Origin: Candidatus Omnitrophota bacterium
Lineage (GTDB): Bacteria; Omnitrophota; Gorgyraeia; Gorgyraeales; Gorgyraeaceae
Assembly: GCA_013202925.1 (NCBI GenBank)
Contig: JABMRA010000007.1
Location: 1 to 8,780, forward strand
Reading direction: 5' to 3'
Length of the DNA stretch: 8,780 bases
Positions 1 through 6,023 of the stretch are shown here, piece after piece (positions within the stretch are counted from its first letter, which is position 1; each line of letters starts with the position of its first letter). The translations under genes and the position numbers were made by a program. Below the pieces are notes generated by a model. It was not told where the DNA came from. It saw nothing but the letters and a program-made list of their open reading frames with translations, and did no database searches.

Positions 1-297
1 GGCAAGGATCTCGGAGATATTTTTCAATGCCCCCGGTCTGTTTTCAAGCTCGACAACGATCACGTCCCTCTCGGTAATATTTTCATACCCATTACCTATT
101 AATTCGCCGATCGCCTCTGTATTATTATTGGTTATAAATACAAGATTTCCCTGATCGCCTGTGTTGTTGGAGTATCCTGCTATTGTCTCCACGTTTATGC
201 CGTGGTTTACCAAAAATGACATCATCCGCGACAACGCGCCGACCTCATTCCTGGTTATTACGCTGATCTCCTTTGCCCTTACCAGGTTTTTAATCAC
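1..297 (-). CDS. Tandem ACT-domain protein (5' part, runs off window)
   Basis: The frame opens at a GTG at 297 and stays open for 99 codons to the window edge, so the C-terminus is missing. GTG is chosen because AGGAGG (308-303) lies 5 nt upstream; the ATG two bases earlier reads straight into TGA. Residues about 11-40 (ISVITRNEVGALSRMMSFLV, then NHGINVETI) are a classic ACT beta-alpha-beta start. Residues about 79-99 (VIVVELENRPGALKNISEIL) begin a second ACT repeat. Two ACT units in a small stand-alone protein usually form a ligand-binding regulatory module, often for amino acids; the family is known near acetolactate synthase and near phenylacetate-CoA ligase-like genes. The ligand cannot be told from sequence. 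An IlvH-like small subunit is the alternative, but the second ACT-like start argues for a tandem-ACT protein. It has its own promoter. Confidence 0.8.
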   Translation of the reverse strand, partial: MIKNLVRAKEISVITRNEVGALSRMMSFLVNHGINVETIAGYSNNTGDQGNLVFITNNNTEAIGELIGNGYENITERDVIVVELENRPGALKNISEILA

Positions 298-323
298 ATA
301 TCCCTCCTTTTATAGATATGTGC

Positions 324-352
324 ATTTTAATACTTTTTTATAATTAAATCAA
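324..352 (-). promoter_or_regulatory. Sigma70-type promoter of the ACT gene
   Basis: TTGATT at 352-347 and TAAAAT at 329-324 are separated by exactly 17 nt of AT-rich sequence. They lie between the stop of the YfiM-like gene (359) and the GTG of the ACT gene (297). Expected transcription start is near 317, leaving a leader of about 20 nt that contains the ribosome binding site. Read by eye only. Confidence 0.55.
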
Positions 353-358
353 GCATCC

Positions 359-691
359 CTAAAACTCTATCGATACTGCAGCGCCTATTCCTGTGCCCAG
401 GGCATCCGCGCCTATGTCCTTCCAGCTGAACCTGTCGTCAATGAGCTCTTTTGTGAGCCCGACAAAAAGTGTGGTGAAAAAGGCGGTTATCTTTGCCTCT
501 TTATCCGTGTAGCCATGGTCCTTTCTTAGGACATTGTACATAAAGGTGTCTATTGCAAAGGATGCTGTCAGGTGAAGCGCCTTGTCCTCGCCTGTCCACT
601 CGTCTTCATCATCGCAATACGCAAGGGGCGGCAAAAAAAGAAAGCTGCAGAATAGGGATATGATTAAAAACGCGACCAGGGATCTTCTGAT
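359..691 (-). CDS. YfiM-like (DUF2279-type) exported protein, start uncertain
   Basis: The last 110 codons of this frame encode a short basic segment (RRS), a hydrophobic stretch LVAFLIISLFCSFLFL, then PPLAYC followed by DDEDE. This is a signal peptide or poor lipobox, with Tyr before the Cys. The mature part has DKALHLTASFAIDTFMYNVL, GLTKELIDDR and FSWKDIGADALGTGIGA. These match the YfiM/DUF2279 pattern (DKxxHF, a kELxDsr block, SWKDxxxDxxG) seen in small envelope lipoproteins of unknown function. The start is a problem. No ATG, GTG or TTG lies between the stop of the upstream gene (714) and the hydrophobic segment. A good ribosome binding site, AAGAGG (705-700), sits 8 nt before an ATC at 691, which would place the basic residues right at the N-terminus. 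Upstream TTG codons (862, 754, 748) would give a long overlap with the previous gene and have no visible ribosome binding site. Confidence 0.65.
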   Translation of the reverse strand: MRRSLVAFLIISLFCSFLFLPPLAYCDDEDEWTGEDKALHLTASFAIDTFMYNVLRKDHGYTDKEAKITAFFTTLFVGLTKELIDDRFSWKDIGADALGTGIGAAVSIEF

Positions 692-713
692 TTTTTCTTC
701 CTCTTTACCTGCG

Positions 714-1076
714 CTATATAGAACGCAGGAGCAGCAGGCCGATAGCAATGACAATAATGGATAAAATACGGACAGCGCCGGCTGGCCTTGCAGCCCACCA
801 GTCAAGCCCGGCCCTGGCCTTTGACCCAAAGGCCAGTATGTAGATAGCTTTTGTAAGTGCAATTACGCCAAGGATGGTCAGCACTACGGGCATTTTGCAG
901 CTTGAGGCAACTGAGAAAAATACTACGGCAAACAATAGATTCAGGGCCCCGGCCGCATAAAGACGTTTTCCTTTTGCCCAAAAACCTATCAAATTCTTCA
1001 TTACCTTTGGATTCAAGAGAAGAATAATACCTTCGAGCAGGATAACTATGCCTACGATCTTAACCAAAATAACCAT
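714..1076 (-). CDS. Small integral membrane protein, four predicted helices
   Basis: A 120-residue protein made mostly of hydrophobic segments at about 3-21, 41-57, 64-83 and 101-117. Between them are a basic loop (KVMKNLIGFWAKGKRLY) and a second loop with DWWAARPAG. The ATG at 1076 follows GGAAGG with about 8 nt spacing, supporting the start. I do not recognise a named family. The LLEGxxLLLNPK opening faintly resembles the DUF2065/YjeT type of small membrane protein, but this protein is about twice as long and could be a duplicated version. It lies 53 nt after the coiled-coil gene and 22 nt before the proposed start of the YfiM-like frame, so it probably shares their transcript. No catalytic motif is visible and the function is unknown. 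Confidence 0.7.
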   Translation of the reverse strand: MVILVKIVGIVILLEGIILLLNPKVMKNLIGFWAKGKRLYAAGALNLLFAVVFFSVASSCKMPVVLTILGVIALTKAIYILAFGSKARAGLDWWAARPAGAVRILSIIVIAIGLLLLRSI

Positions 1077-1129
1077 GCCGCCCCCCTTCCTTTTTCACCG
1101 CTCACAACATGACTTTACATCCACCGTGG

Positions 1130-1597
1130 CTATTTCCCGACGGAGATCTTGCCCAGGTCCACGCCTTCCACCTCGTCCTTTAATTCCAGGTCCTGCATCT
1201 TCATCTTAAAATCGTCCACCTCGTCCTGTAATTTCTCCACCATCCTCGTGAGCCTGCCGATCTTGAGATCCTCTATCTCCCCCTTGAGCTCTGATAGAGT
1301 AGTCCTGTATCCCCTTTCCCATTCCTTAAGATTCTCCTTGATCTTTTCTATCGCGGATAAAAGGTCCTCTCGCTCCATCTTATTTTCGCTGACCGTATTC
1401 TCTATGCTGACATAAAGCTCCTTCAGTCCTCCTTCTAACTCTCCGAATTTATCCATGGTGGACCGGGCCTGTTCATCAAGATACGCTGTCTTCTGTTTGT
1501 ATTCTCTATAGACAAAAAACCCTGCTGCATAACCGGCAATAATTGAAATGACTACGCTGATGGCTATTATTGTAATTATACTTTTCGCATCCTTCAT
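1130..1597 (-). CDS. Membrane-anchored coiled-coil protein
   Basis: A 155-residue protein with a single hydrophobic segment at about 7-29 (SIITIIAISVVISIIAGYAA) and then, from about 35 to 140, an unbroken run of charged heptad-like sequence rich in Glu, Lys, Leu and Met (for example RMVEKLQDEVDDFKMKMQDL). This predicts one membrane anchor and a long coiled coil. The C-terminus ends in a short less regular segment, DLGKISVGK. The ATG overlaps the cutA stop as ATGA and is preceded by AGGGAG (1610-1605) at 7 nt, so translation is probably coupled to cutA. No named family is recognised. Orientation is uncertain; the sparse positive charge before the helix allows either side, and a scaffold or oligomerisation role is only a guess. 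Confidence 0.75.
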   Translation of the reverse strand: MKDAKSIITIIAISVVISIIAGYAAGFFVYREYKQKTAYLDEQARSTMDKFGELEGGLKELYVSIENTVSENKMEREDLLSAIEKIKENLKEWERGYRTTLSELKGEIEDLKIGRLTRMVEKLQDEVDDFKMKMQDLELKDEVEGVDLGKISVGK

Positions 1598-1932
1598 TTA
1601 CTATCTCCCTGCCATTTGCCTGCTGTAACTTTTTTTATCCAATCAAGGTACGGCCTGTGCCCCGCAAGAACAGGCATTGCTATTACCTCAGGCACGTCGT
1701 AAGAATGCCCCTGTTTGACAACCCTGGTAAGTTTTTTAAATAAGGTCTTTCTGGTCTTGGCTATCAGCAGGCATTCCATGGCCTTTTCTTTCTTACCCTT
1801 CCACCAGAAACGGGAATCAACGCCTCCTATTATATTCACACACGCCGCGAGGCGCCTGTCAAGCAGGACACTGCTGATCTTTTCTGCCTCTTTTTTATTG
1901 GCAGTCGTAATGAAGACTACTATATATTGCAT
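1594..1932 (-). CDS. cutA: CutA1 divalent-cation tolerance protein
   Basis: The 112-residue length and motifs fit CutA1 throughout. The N-terminus is a beta-strand start MQYIVVFITTANKKEAEKIS, followed by RRLAACVNI (about 27-34), SRFWWKGK (40-47), LLIAKT (55-60), HSYDVPEVIAMPV (76-88) and YLDWI (95-99). CutA1 proteins are small cytosolic trimers with a ferredoxin-like fold. They were linked to copper tolerance in E. coli, but their biochemical role is still unsettled. The family-typical HPYEVPE motif is here HSYDVPE, a mild variation. The gene begins 3 nt after the DUF456 stop, has no clear ribosome binding site of its own, and its stop overlaps the next start by 4 bp, so all three are probably translated as one coupled unit. 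Confidence 0.95.
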   Translation of the reverse strand: MQYIVVFITTANKKEAEKISSVLLDRRLAACVNIIGGVDSRFWWKGKKEKAMECLLIAKTRKTLFKKLTRVVKQGHSYDVPEVIAMPVLAGHRPYLDWIKKVTAGKWQGDSK

Positions 1933-1935
1933 ATT

Positions 1936-2433
1936 CTACAAAATGCTGGAGATTATAATGCCGAACATTATTATGGCTATTATCACCTTGGCCACTATTG
2001 AACCGACCCTGCCCAAGACGCCTCCCACTCCGGCCTTCAGGGATTTCACAAGGTCTTTCTGCAGGGTAAGCTCTACCAAAAACGCGCCCAGAAAAATCCC
2101 GAGGAACGTGCCTGGCACAAGCCCTATCCCAAAAACAGGGACGCCAGCGATCGCGCCTATTATGCCGCCGGCAATAGCGCCGCCAACCGCGGCGTTTGAG
2201 GCACCGAATTTCTTACTGCCTATGATGACGCAGACGTATTCGAGCACCTCCCCGCAGAGATACAGGGTCAAAAGGATCGCAAGGGTCTGAAAACTAAGGA
2301 CGGTAAAATCGGTAAGTGACGCGTAAATGATGGAACCCAGGAGAATGATCAGCGTCCCGAAGGTCGTGAAGAAAATAGCGGCAAACCCTATCAGGCCGAA
2401 GGATATCAGGATCGTTATTGCCAGAATTTCCAT
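1936..2433 (-). CDS. DUF456 family membrane protein
   Basis: A 165-residue, very hydrophobic protein. Segments at about 3-22 and 24-40 are followed by one at 49-65, then the signature GSKKFGASNAAVGGAIAGGI (72-91), the Gly-rich VPVFGIGLVPGTFLGIFLGAFLVEL (98-122), a short amphipathic stretch with LKAGVGGVLGRVGS (132-145), and a terminal helix 147-163. The GSKKFGAS motif and the glycine-rich pattern after it are characteristic of DUF456, a family of unknown function. It starts 47 nt after the aldolase stop; AAAGGA lies only about 2 nt before the ATG, closer than normal. It is immediately followed by cutA. Family assignment is firm, function is not known. Confidence 0.88.
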   Translation of the reverse strand: MEILAITILISFGLIGFAAIFFTTFGTLIILLGSIIYASLTDFTVLSFQTLAILLTLYLCGEVLEYVCVIIGSKKFGASNAAVGGAIAGGIIGAIAGVPVFGIGLVPGTFLGIFLGAFLVELTLQKDLVKSLKAGVGGVLGRVGSIVAKVIIAIIMFGIIISSIL

Positions 2434-2480
2434 GTTCCTTTATTATAATACGCCGGTGCGCCTTTCGGCAATCAAAAACT

Positions 2481-3431
2481 TTAGTCCATGCCTATGTTCA
2501 GCAGGCCCTCGTAAAACTCGCGGTAGTCTTCTTTCTTGGTGCTGTTACGCAGGGCCATTGCTGCCTTGGGATGCTCGTTCATCATCCCGGATATGGCATA
2601 GGGAATGATATAGCCCCACTCTATCTTTTCTCTGAGGGGGATGAATTCTTTGGATATCAGATCCAGTATCGGGCGTATGTCAAATTTAGGGTTCTTCAGA
2701 AATCCGATCAATAATTCCAGAGGACAGTTCCCTGCTGCGCGCCCGATGCCATAGACAGTGCCGTCGAGATAATTTGCGTCGTGGATGATCGCCTCGATGG
2801 TGTTGCCGAACGCGAGCTGCTGGTGGTTGTGCCCGTGAAAACCTACCTCTCTTGTCTTCAGGATCTTTTTGAATAGCTTCACCAGGTGCTCTGTAGTCTC
2901 CTGATACAACGCGCCGAAACTATCGACGATATACACGACATCGACCTTGCTCTCTTCCTCGATCTGGTGAAGCGCCTCATCCAATTCAGGCCCCTGGTCG
3001 CGCGAAATGGCCATGATATTAATGGTGGTCTCGTAGCCCTTTTCCGCAAAATTGTTCACCATAAAGATCGCCTTGTCGACGTCCTTGACGTAGGCGGCGA
3101 CGCGTATCATGTCCACCGGACTCTCGGACTTTGGTTTTACCTCTTCCATGTCAACGCGGCCGACATCACACATGATGGCGATCTTTACCTTGGATTCTAT
3201 GCCGTCTATCGCGCGCCTGATCTCATCGTCTTCGCAGAATTTCCATAGGCCGTACTCCTTGGAAGAAAAAAGTTTTTTGGAATTCCTGTACCCCATCTCC
3301 ATGTAATCCACGCCCGCGGTTGACAGCGCCCTGTACACCTCGCGGACAAACCTGCGATCGAAATCATGGTTATTTATAAGCCCGCCGTCACGGATAGTGC
3401 AGTCCAGCACCCTGATCTTCTCTCTGTACAT
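2481..3431 (-). CDS. HOA-aldolase-like DRE-TIM metallolyase
   Basis: A 316-residue TIM-barrel enzyme of the HMGL/DRE-TIM metallolyase superfamily. The opening strand has VLDCTIRDGG (8-17), with the catalytic Arg14-Asp15 pair. GFHGHNHQQLAFGNT (197-211) supplies the HxH metal ligands His199 and His201. VDSFGALY (169-176) and GTVYGIGRAAGNCPLE (224-239) match the phosphate or acid-binding loops seen in 4-hydroxy-2-oxovalerate aldolases and relatives. These enzymes use a divalent metal to make or break a C-C bond next to a keto acid. Full-length MhpE/DmpG aldolases have a C-terminal domain that docks an acylating aldehyde dehydrogenase; no such dehydrogenase is nearby, so classical meta-cleavage catabolism is unlikely. 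The substrate is unknown; similar stand-alone enzymes occur in cell-surface glycan clusters. AGGAGG (3441-3436) lies 4 nt before the ATG. Confidence 0.88.
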   Translation of the reverse strand: MYREKIRVLDCTIRDGGLINNHDFDRRFVREVYRALSTAGVDYMEMGYRNSKKLFSSKEYGLWKFCEDDEIRRAIDGIESKVKIAIMCDVGRVDMEEVKPKSESPVDMIRVAAYVKDVDKAIFMVNNFAEKGYETTINIMAISRDQGPELDEALHQIEEESKVDVVYIVDSFGALYQETTEHLVKLFKKILKTREVGFHGHNHQQLAFGNTIEAIIHDANYLDGTVYGIGRAAGNCPLELLIGFLKNPKFDIRPILDLISKEFIPLREKIEWGYIIPYAISGMMNEHPKAAMALRNSTKKEDYREFYEGLLNIGMD

Positions 3432-3472
3432 CTCTCCTCCTTTAATTGTAATGATACATCAATGCTTCGAAT

Positions 3473-3501
3473 ATTATATCTATAATCAGGCGCCGCGTCA
3501 A
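3473..3501 (-). promoter_or_regulatory. Near-consensus sigma70 promoter of the aldolase gene set
   Basis: TTGACG (3501-3496) and a perfect TATAAT (3478-3473) are separated by 17 nt. Expected start is near 3466, giving a leader of about 35 nt with a strong ribosome binding site. The -35 element overlaps the T-rich tail of the preceding terminator by two bases. It probably drives the aldolase, DUF456, cutA, coiled-coil, membrane-protein and YfiM-like genes, since no equally good promoter is visible before 352. Confidence 0.75.
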
Positions 3502-3535
3502 AAGAAAAAGCCCAGTCCATATTTCTATGACTGGG
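3500..3535 (-). terminator. Intrinsic terminator after the PilZ gene
   Basis: Read on the minus strand, CCCAGTC (3535-3529) and GACTGGG (3517-3511) form a perfect 7-bp stem with an 11-nt loop, followed directly by CTTTTTCTTTT (3510-3500). It lies 30 nt after the PilZ stop and separates the c-di-GMP genes from the aldolase promoter. Confidence 0.9.
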
Positions 3536-3565
3536 TTGACTGTCAATTTAAATATGCGCTATTTT

Positions 3566-3949
3566 TTAGTTTGTCGTAGGATCTTTTAACTGCGCGGCTA
3601 TCTTCCTGGATTCCAGGTCGCCGATCAGATTGCCTATGAATAAAAAGCTCAGGTCCAGAAATTTTATCCCGGCCTCCAGGGCTTTTTTTCTTTTGCCCTT
3701 TATGGCCGCGCTGGCTATCCACCTGACCTCGCCCTTGCATCTGGCGTTTCTGCCTGATGCGTCTCTAAATATCTCCAGATCTAAAATCGTGCCCGGCGCC
3801 ATCTTCTTGAATATAGATATCTTCATCCCCCCGCCGCTTATGTTTTTCGTAACGGCTCGAAATTCTCTTCTGCCCCTGGAAAGCGTATATCTTACAGGGA
3901 CCTCTCCCTCTATCCGGCGAAAAATCCTTCTTTCACTTTGGCTATACAT
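3566..3949 (-). CDS. PilZ-domain cyclic-di-GMP receptor protein
   Basis: A 127-residue single-domain protein. It opens with SERRIFRRIEGEVPVRY, containing the RxxxR motif (Arg7/Arg8 with Arg11/Arg12), and has the second PilZ signature TKNISGGGMKI (34-44), with Asn36, Ser38 and Gly41 of the D/NxSxxG motif. A later strand LEAGIKFLDL (91-100) matches the usual end of the PilZ barrel. Both c-di-GMP-binding motifs are intact, so it should bind the nucleotide. It has no output domain and so probably acts by docking on a partner. It lies just after the PAS-GGDEF-HD-GYP gene, which makes or degrades the same signal. It also has its own promoter, a ribosome binding site AGAGG (3960-3956) at 6 nt, and a terminator after it. 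Confidence 0.9.
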   Translation of the reverse strand: MYSQSERRIFRRIEGEVPVRYTLSRGRREFRAVTKNISGGGMKISIFKKMAPGTILDLEIFRDASGRNARCKGEVRWIASAAIKGKRKKALEAGIKFLDLSFLFIGNLIGDLESRKIAAQLKDPTTN

Positions 3950-3966
3950 TTTAAACCTCTACTTAA

Positions 3967-3995
3967 AGTATACCACAGAAAACGATTTCGTTCAA
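3967..3995 (-). promoter_or_regulatory. Promoter of the PilZ gene
   Basis: TTGAAC (3995-3990) and TATACT (3972-3967) are separated by 17 nt, with TGG just before the -10 giving an extended -10. The site sits in the 70-nt gap between the upstream stop and the PilZ ATG. The expected start near 3960 falls on the ribosome binding site, so the leader would be only about 11 nt. Confidence 0.65.
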
Positions 3996-4019
3996 GTGCT
4001 GCTTTAAAAAGTCGCGTAA

Positions 4020-5777
4020 CTATCTTAATTTACTGGGGTTGGAGTTTTTCTTCAACAGGATTTCCAGAAATGCGTCGACTATTGCAGGGTCAAACTGCGT
4101 GCCTGAATTTTCCTTGATTATCCCTATGGCCTCATGCTCTGAGAACGCCTTTCTGTAAGGCCTGTCAGATATCAGGGCCTGATACACATCGGCAATCGCG
4201 ATAATACGCGCGCCAACAGGGATCTCTTCGCCCTTTAAGCCGCAGGGATACCCTTTGCCATCCCACCTCTCGTGATGATAAAGGATCAATGGTACAAGGC
4301 CGCGCAGAAACTGTATCGGCCTTATAATATCCACGCCGATCTTTGGATGCTCTTTTATCTTTTCGAATTCGAACTTCGTGAGTTTTCCCCTTTTAAGCAG
4401 GATGTTTTCGCTTATCCCGATCTTGCCCAGATCGTGGAGTATGGACGCCTGCTCCACGAGCCTTGTATCGGTCTTGGCCAGGCCCATGCCCCTGGCTATT
4501 TCCGTGGCATAGTAAACCGTGTTTTCCACGTGCCCGCCGGTATAACGGTCTTTCAGTTCAATGGTCTTTGCAAAGGCAAATATGGACTCGGTCAGGCTCT
4601 GATTCGACTCCCTGGTGATCTTTAAGAGCCGCTGTTTCATGAACTTTATATCTGTGGTCCTGTATTCCCTGTCTTCGGGAAAAATATCACCTTTTATGTC
4701 GGATGAAGAACAGACCCTGTCGCCTCCGCACTCCTTGACCATATTCAATACCCGTTCTGCTATCTCGATAAAATCCATCTCCTTGAAGATGCTGTCATCC
4801 TCGGGATAGGAAACAACTGCCACGCTCAGTCTCAACTTAACGTCATTTTTACCGTCTCCAAAACTATGCGTCTTGATAAAATCCAATATCCTCTGACCCA
4901 TGCGCAGGGTGCTTGCCCTGTCGCTTCCCGGCAGCACAACAACGAACTCTTCGTCCCCGTATCTTATAACGTAGTCGTGCAGCCGCACCAGCTTTCTTAA
5001 TTTCTTTGAGAACTGCCTTAATACCAGGTCGCCAAAGCCATGCCCATACACCTCATTTACTGATTTAAAATAATCTATGTCCAGCATTATCAGGGAAAGG
5101 GGCTGGCCGTGTCTCTTCGCGCGATAAAACTCTGATTCAATGATCTCTTCGAAGTAGCGATGATTATAAAGGCCTGTCTGCGGGTCCTTGAGCGCCAGCC
5201 TGCTCAACTTCCGGTTCGACATTTTAAGCTGCTTGTTCAATAATTTTAATTTTTCTTTGCTCTCCTGCAATGCCTTTGTCGCTATCCTGCGCTCAGTGAT
5301 GTCGATAGCAAAGCCTGTCACACCGATAATATCGTCATTCTCATCCCTGCAGGGTATCTTGTCTGTCTCGACCCACCTTGTCCCTTTAACGGTCTCAAGT
5401 GGCTCGACTATGCCTCTCTTTGCACGACCCAGCAACATCACTTCCTTATCATCCCCCCAATACTTTTCCGCCTGTTCAGGCCAAAGCTCTGAGCAGGTCT
5501 TTCCTTCTATCGCTTCTTTAGGCATGCCCATTGCTTCAACAAAGGCCCTGTTAACACGAAGCATCCTGTTCTCTTTATTCTTGTAGAAAATCATGGCGGG
5601 GACAGAATCAAGCATGATCTGAAGTTCTTCCTGCTGCTTTTGCAATACCTTGGTCAGGATCATTTCATCCGTAGTCTTTTTGTCTCTCTCTGATAATGCA
5701 TGCGATAGAGTGACCTGCTTGTGCATTTGCGCCAATCTATCCATAAGTTGATGTATAGTGCTGTTTTCGATTTTCAT
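4020..5777 (-). CDS. PAS-GGDEF-HD-GYP c-di-GMP turnover protein, cyclase signature degenerate
   Basis: A 585-residue cytoplasmic sensor-effector with no membrane segment. An N-terminal helical region (1-52) leads to a PAS domain (about 53-163: MLDSVPAMIFYKNKENRM to GFAIDITERR), a linker coil (165-193), a GGDEF domain (about 195-357) and an HD-GYP domain (about 395-575). The GGDEF core has DIDYFKSVNEVYGHGFGD (233-250), but the signature is GDEEF (274-278) instead of GGDEF. The usual SIG is SVA, and the N of the late GRN is Asp. The inhibitory-site RxxD is present as RLHD (265-268). HD-GYP motifs look complete: His416, ILHDLGKIG (446-454), HHERWDGKGYP (501-511) and IAIADVYQAL (526-535). The likely net activity is c-di-GMP hydrolysis, with the degenerate cyclase as a regulatory domain, though cyclase activity is not excluded. 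The PAS ligand is unknown. The ATG follows GAGGG (5792-5788) at 10 nt. Confidence 0.93.
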   Translation of the reverse strand: MKIENSTIHQLMDRLAQMHKQVTLSHALSERDKKTTDEMILTKVLQKQQEELQIMLDSVPAMIFYKNKENRMLRVNRAFVEAMGMPKEAIEGKTCSELWPEQAEKYWGDDKEVMLLGRAKRGIVEPLETVKGTRWVETDKIPCRDENDDIIGVTGFAIDITERRIATKALQESKEKLKLLNKQLKMSNRKLSRLALKDPQTGLYNHRYFEEIIESEFYRAKRHGQPLSLIMLDIDYFKSVNEVYGHGFGDLVLRQFSKKLRKLVRLHDYVIRYGDEEFVVVLPGSDRASTLRMGQRILDFIKTHSFGDGKNDVKLRLSVAVVSYPEDDSIFKEMDFIEIAERVLNMVKECGGDRVCSSSDIKGDIFPEDREYRTTDIKFMKQRLLKITRESNQSLTESIFAFAKTIELKDRYTGGHVENTVYYATEIARGMGLAKTDTRLVEQASILHDLGKIGISENILLKRGKLTKFEFEKIKEHPKIGVDIIRPIQFLRGLVPLILYHHERWDGKGYPCGLKGEEIPVGARIIAIADVYQALISDRPYRKAFSEHEAIGIIKENSGTQFDPAIVDAFLEILLKKNSNPSKLR

Positions 5778-5922
5778 TTTAGCATAGCCCTCAAGAGAGA
5801 GATAGAAACACTTGATCTTTGCGCATTTAGTAATCCAGGTATTGAATTAGACTTAAAATTTCGCGTTAGGTGTGTTAAAAAAATTTAAACGCTTTGTTTC
5901 TGAAAGGGCCTCTGCTATATCT
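5778..5922 (-). other. Long untranslated leader of the PAS-GGDEF-HD-GYP gene
   Basis: If transcription starts near 5922-5916, about 140-145 nt of leader precede the ATG. It holds a U7 run (5883-5877) behind a weak CTTT/AAAG stem, and GCGTT/AACGC arms that could pair around the U run. I do not see the conserved core of a GEMM c-di-GMP riboswitch. No ORF of note. Confidence 0.35.
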
Positions 5923-5957
5923 AGTATAAGTATATCCCAGGAAGCGCTTACTTTCAA
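5923..5957 (-). promoter_or_regulatory. Promoter of the PAS-GGDEF-HD-GYP gene, duplicated -10
   Basis: TTGAAA (5957-5952) is followed after 17 nt by TATACT (5934-5929), which is immediately repeated as a second TATACT (5928-5923). The first copy has ideal spacing; the second would give 23 nt. It lies in the 246-nt gap after the PEBP gene, where no intrinsic terminator is evident. Confidence 0.6.
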
Positions 5958-6023
5958 TGGGCAGGTCAATCGTTTTTACGTAACTTATTGCAATTAAAAG
6001 AATTACGAAAATATTTACATGTC

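Noticed and set aside
1715..2290. Plus-strand 191-codon open frame
   Set aside because: It runs antisense across cutA and DUF456, both firmly identified on the minus strand, and shows no family motif.
2434..2471. Promoter in front of DUF456 (TTGCCG, 18 nt, TATAAT)
   Set aside because: The TATAAT (2447-2442) is only 8 nt from the ATG, so the transcript would be leaderless and lose the AAAGGA; the -35 is weak. Read-through from the aldolase promoter is simpler, though not proven.
2886..3248. Plus-strand 120-codon open frame inside the aldolase gene
   Set aside because: Antisense to conserved aldolase motifs; composition is what a reverse-complement shadow gives.
5778..5922. c-di-GMP riboswitch (GEMM) in the leader of the c-di-GMP enzyme gene
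   Set aside because: A GCGCAAAG string near 5820 looks vaguely like part of the GEMM core, but the paired stems and the other conserved blocks are absent.
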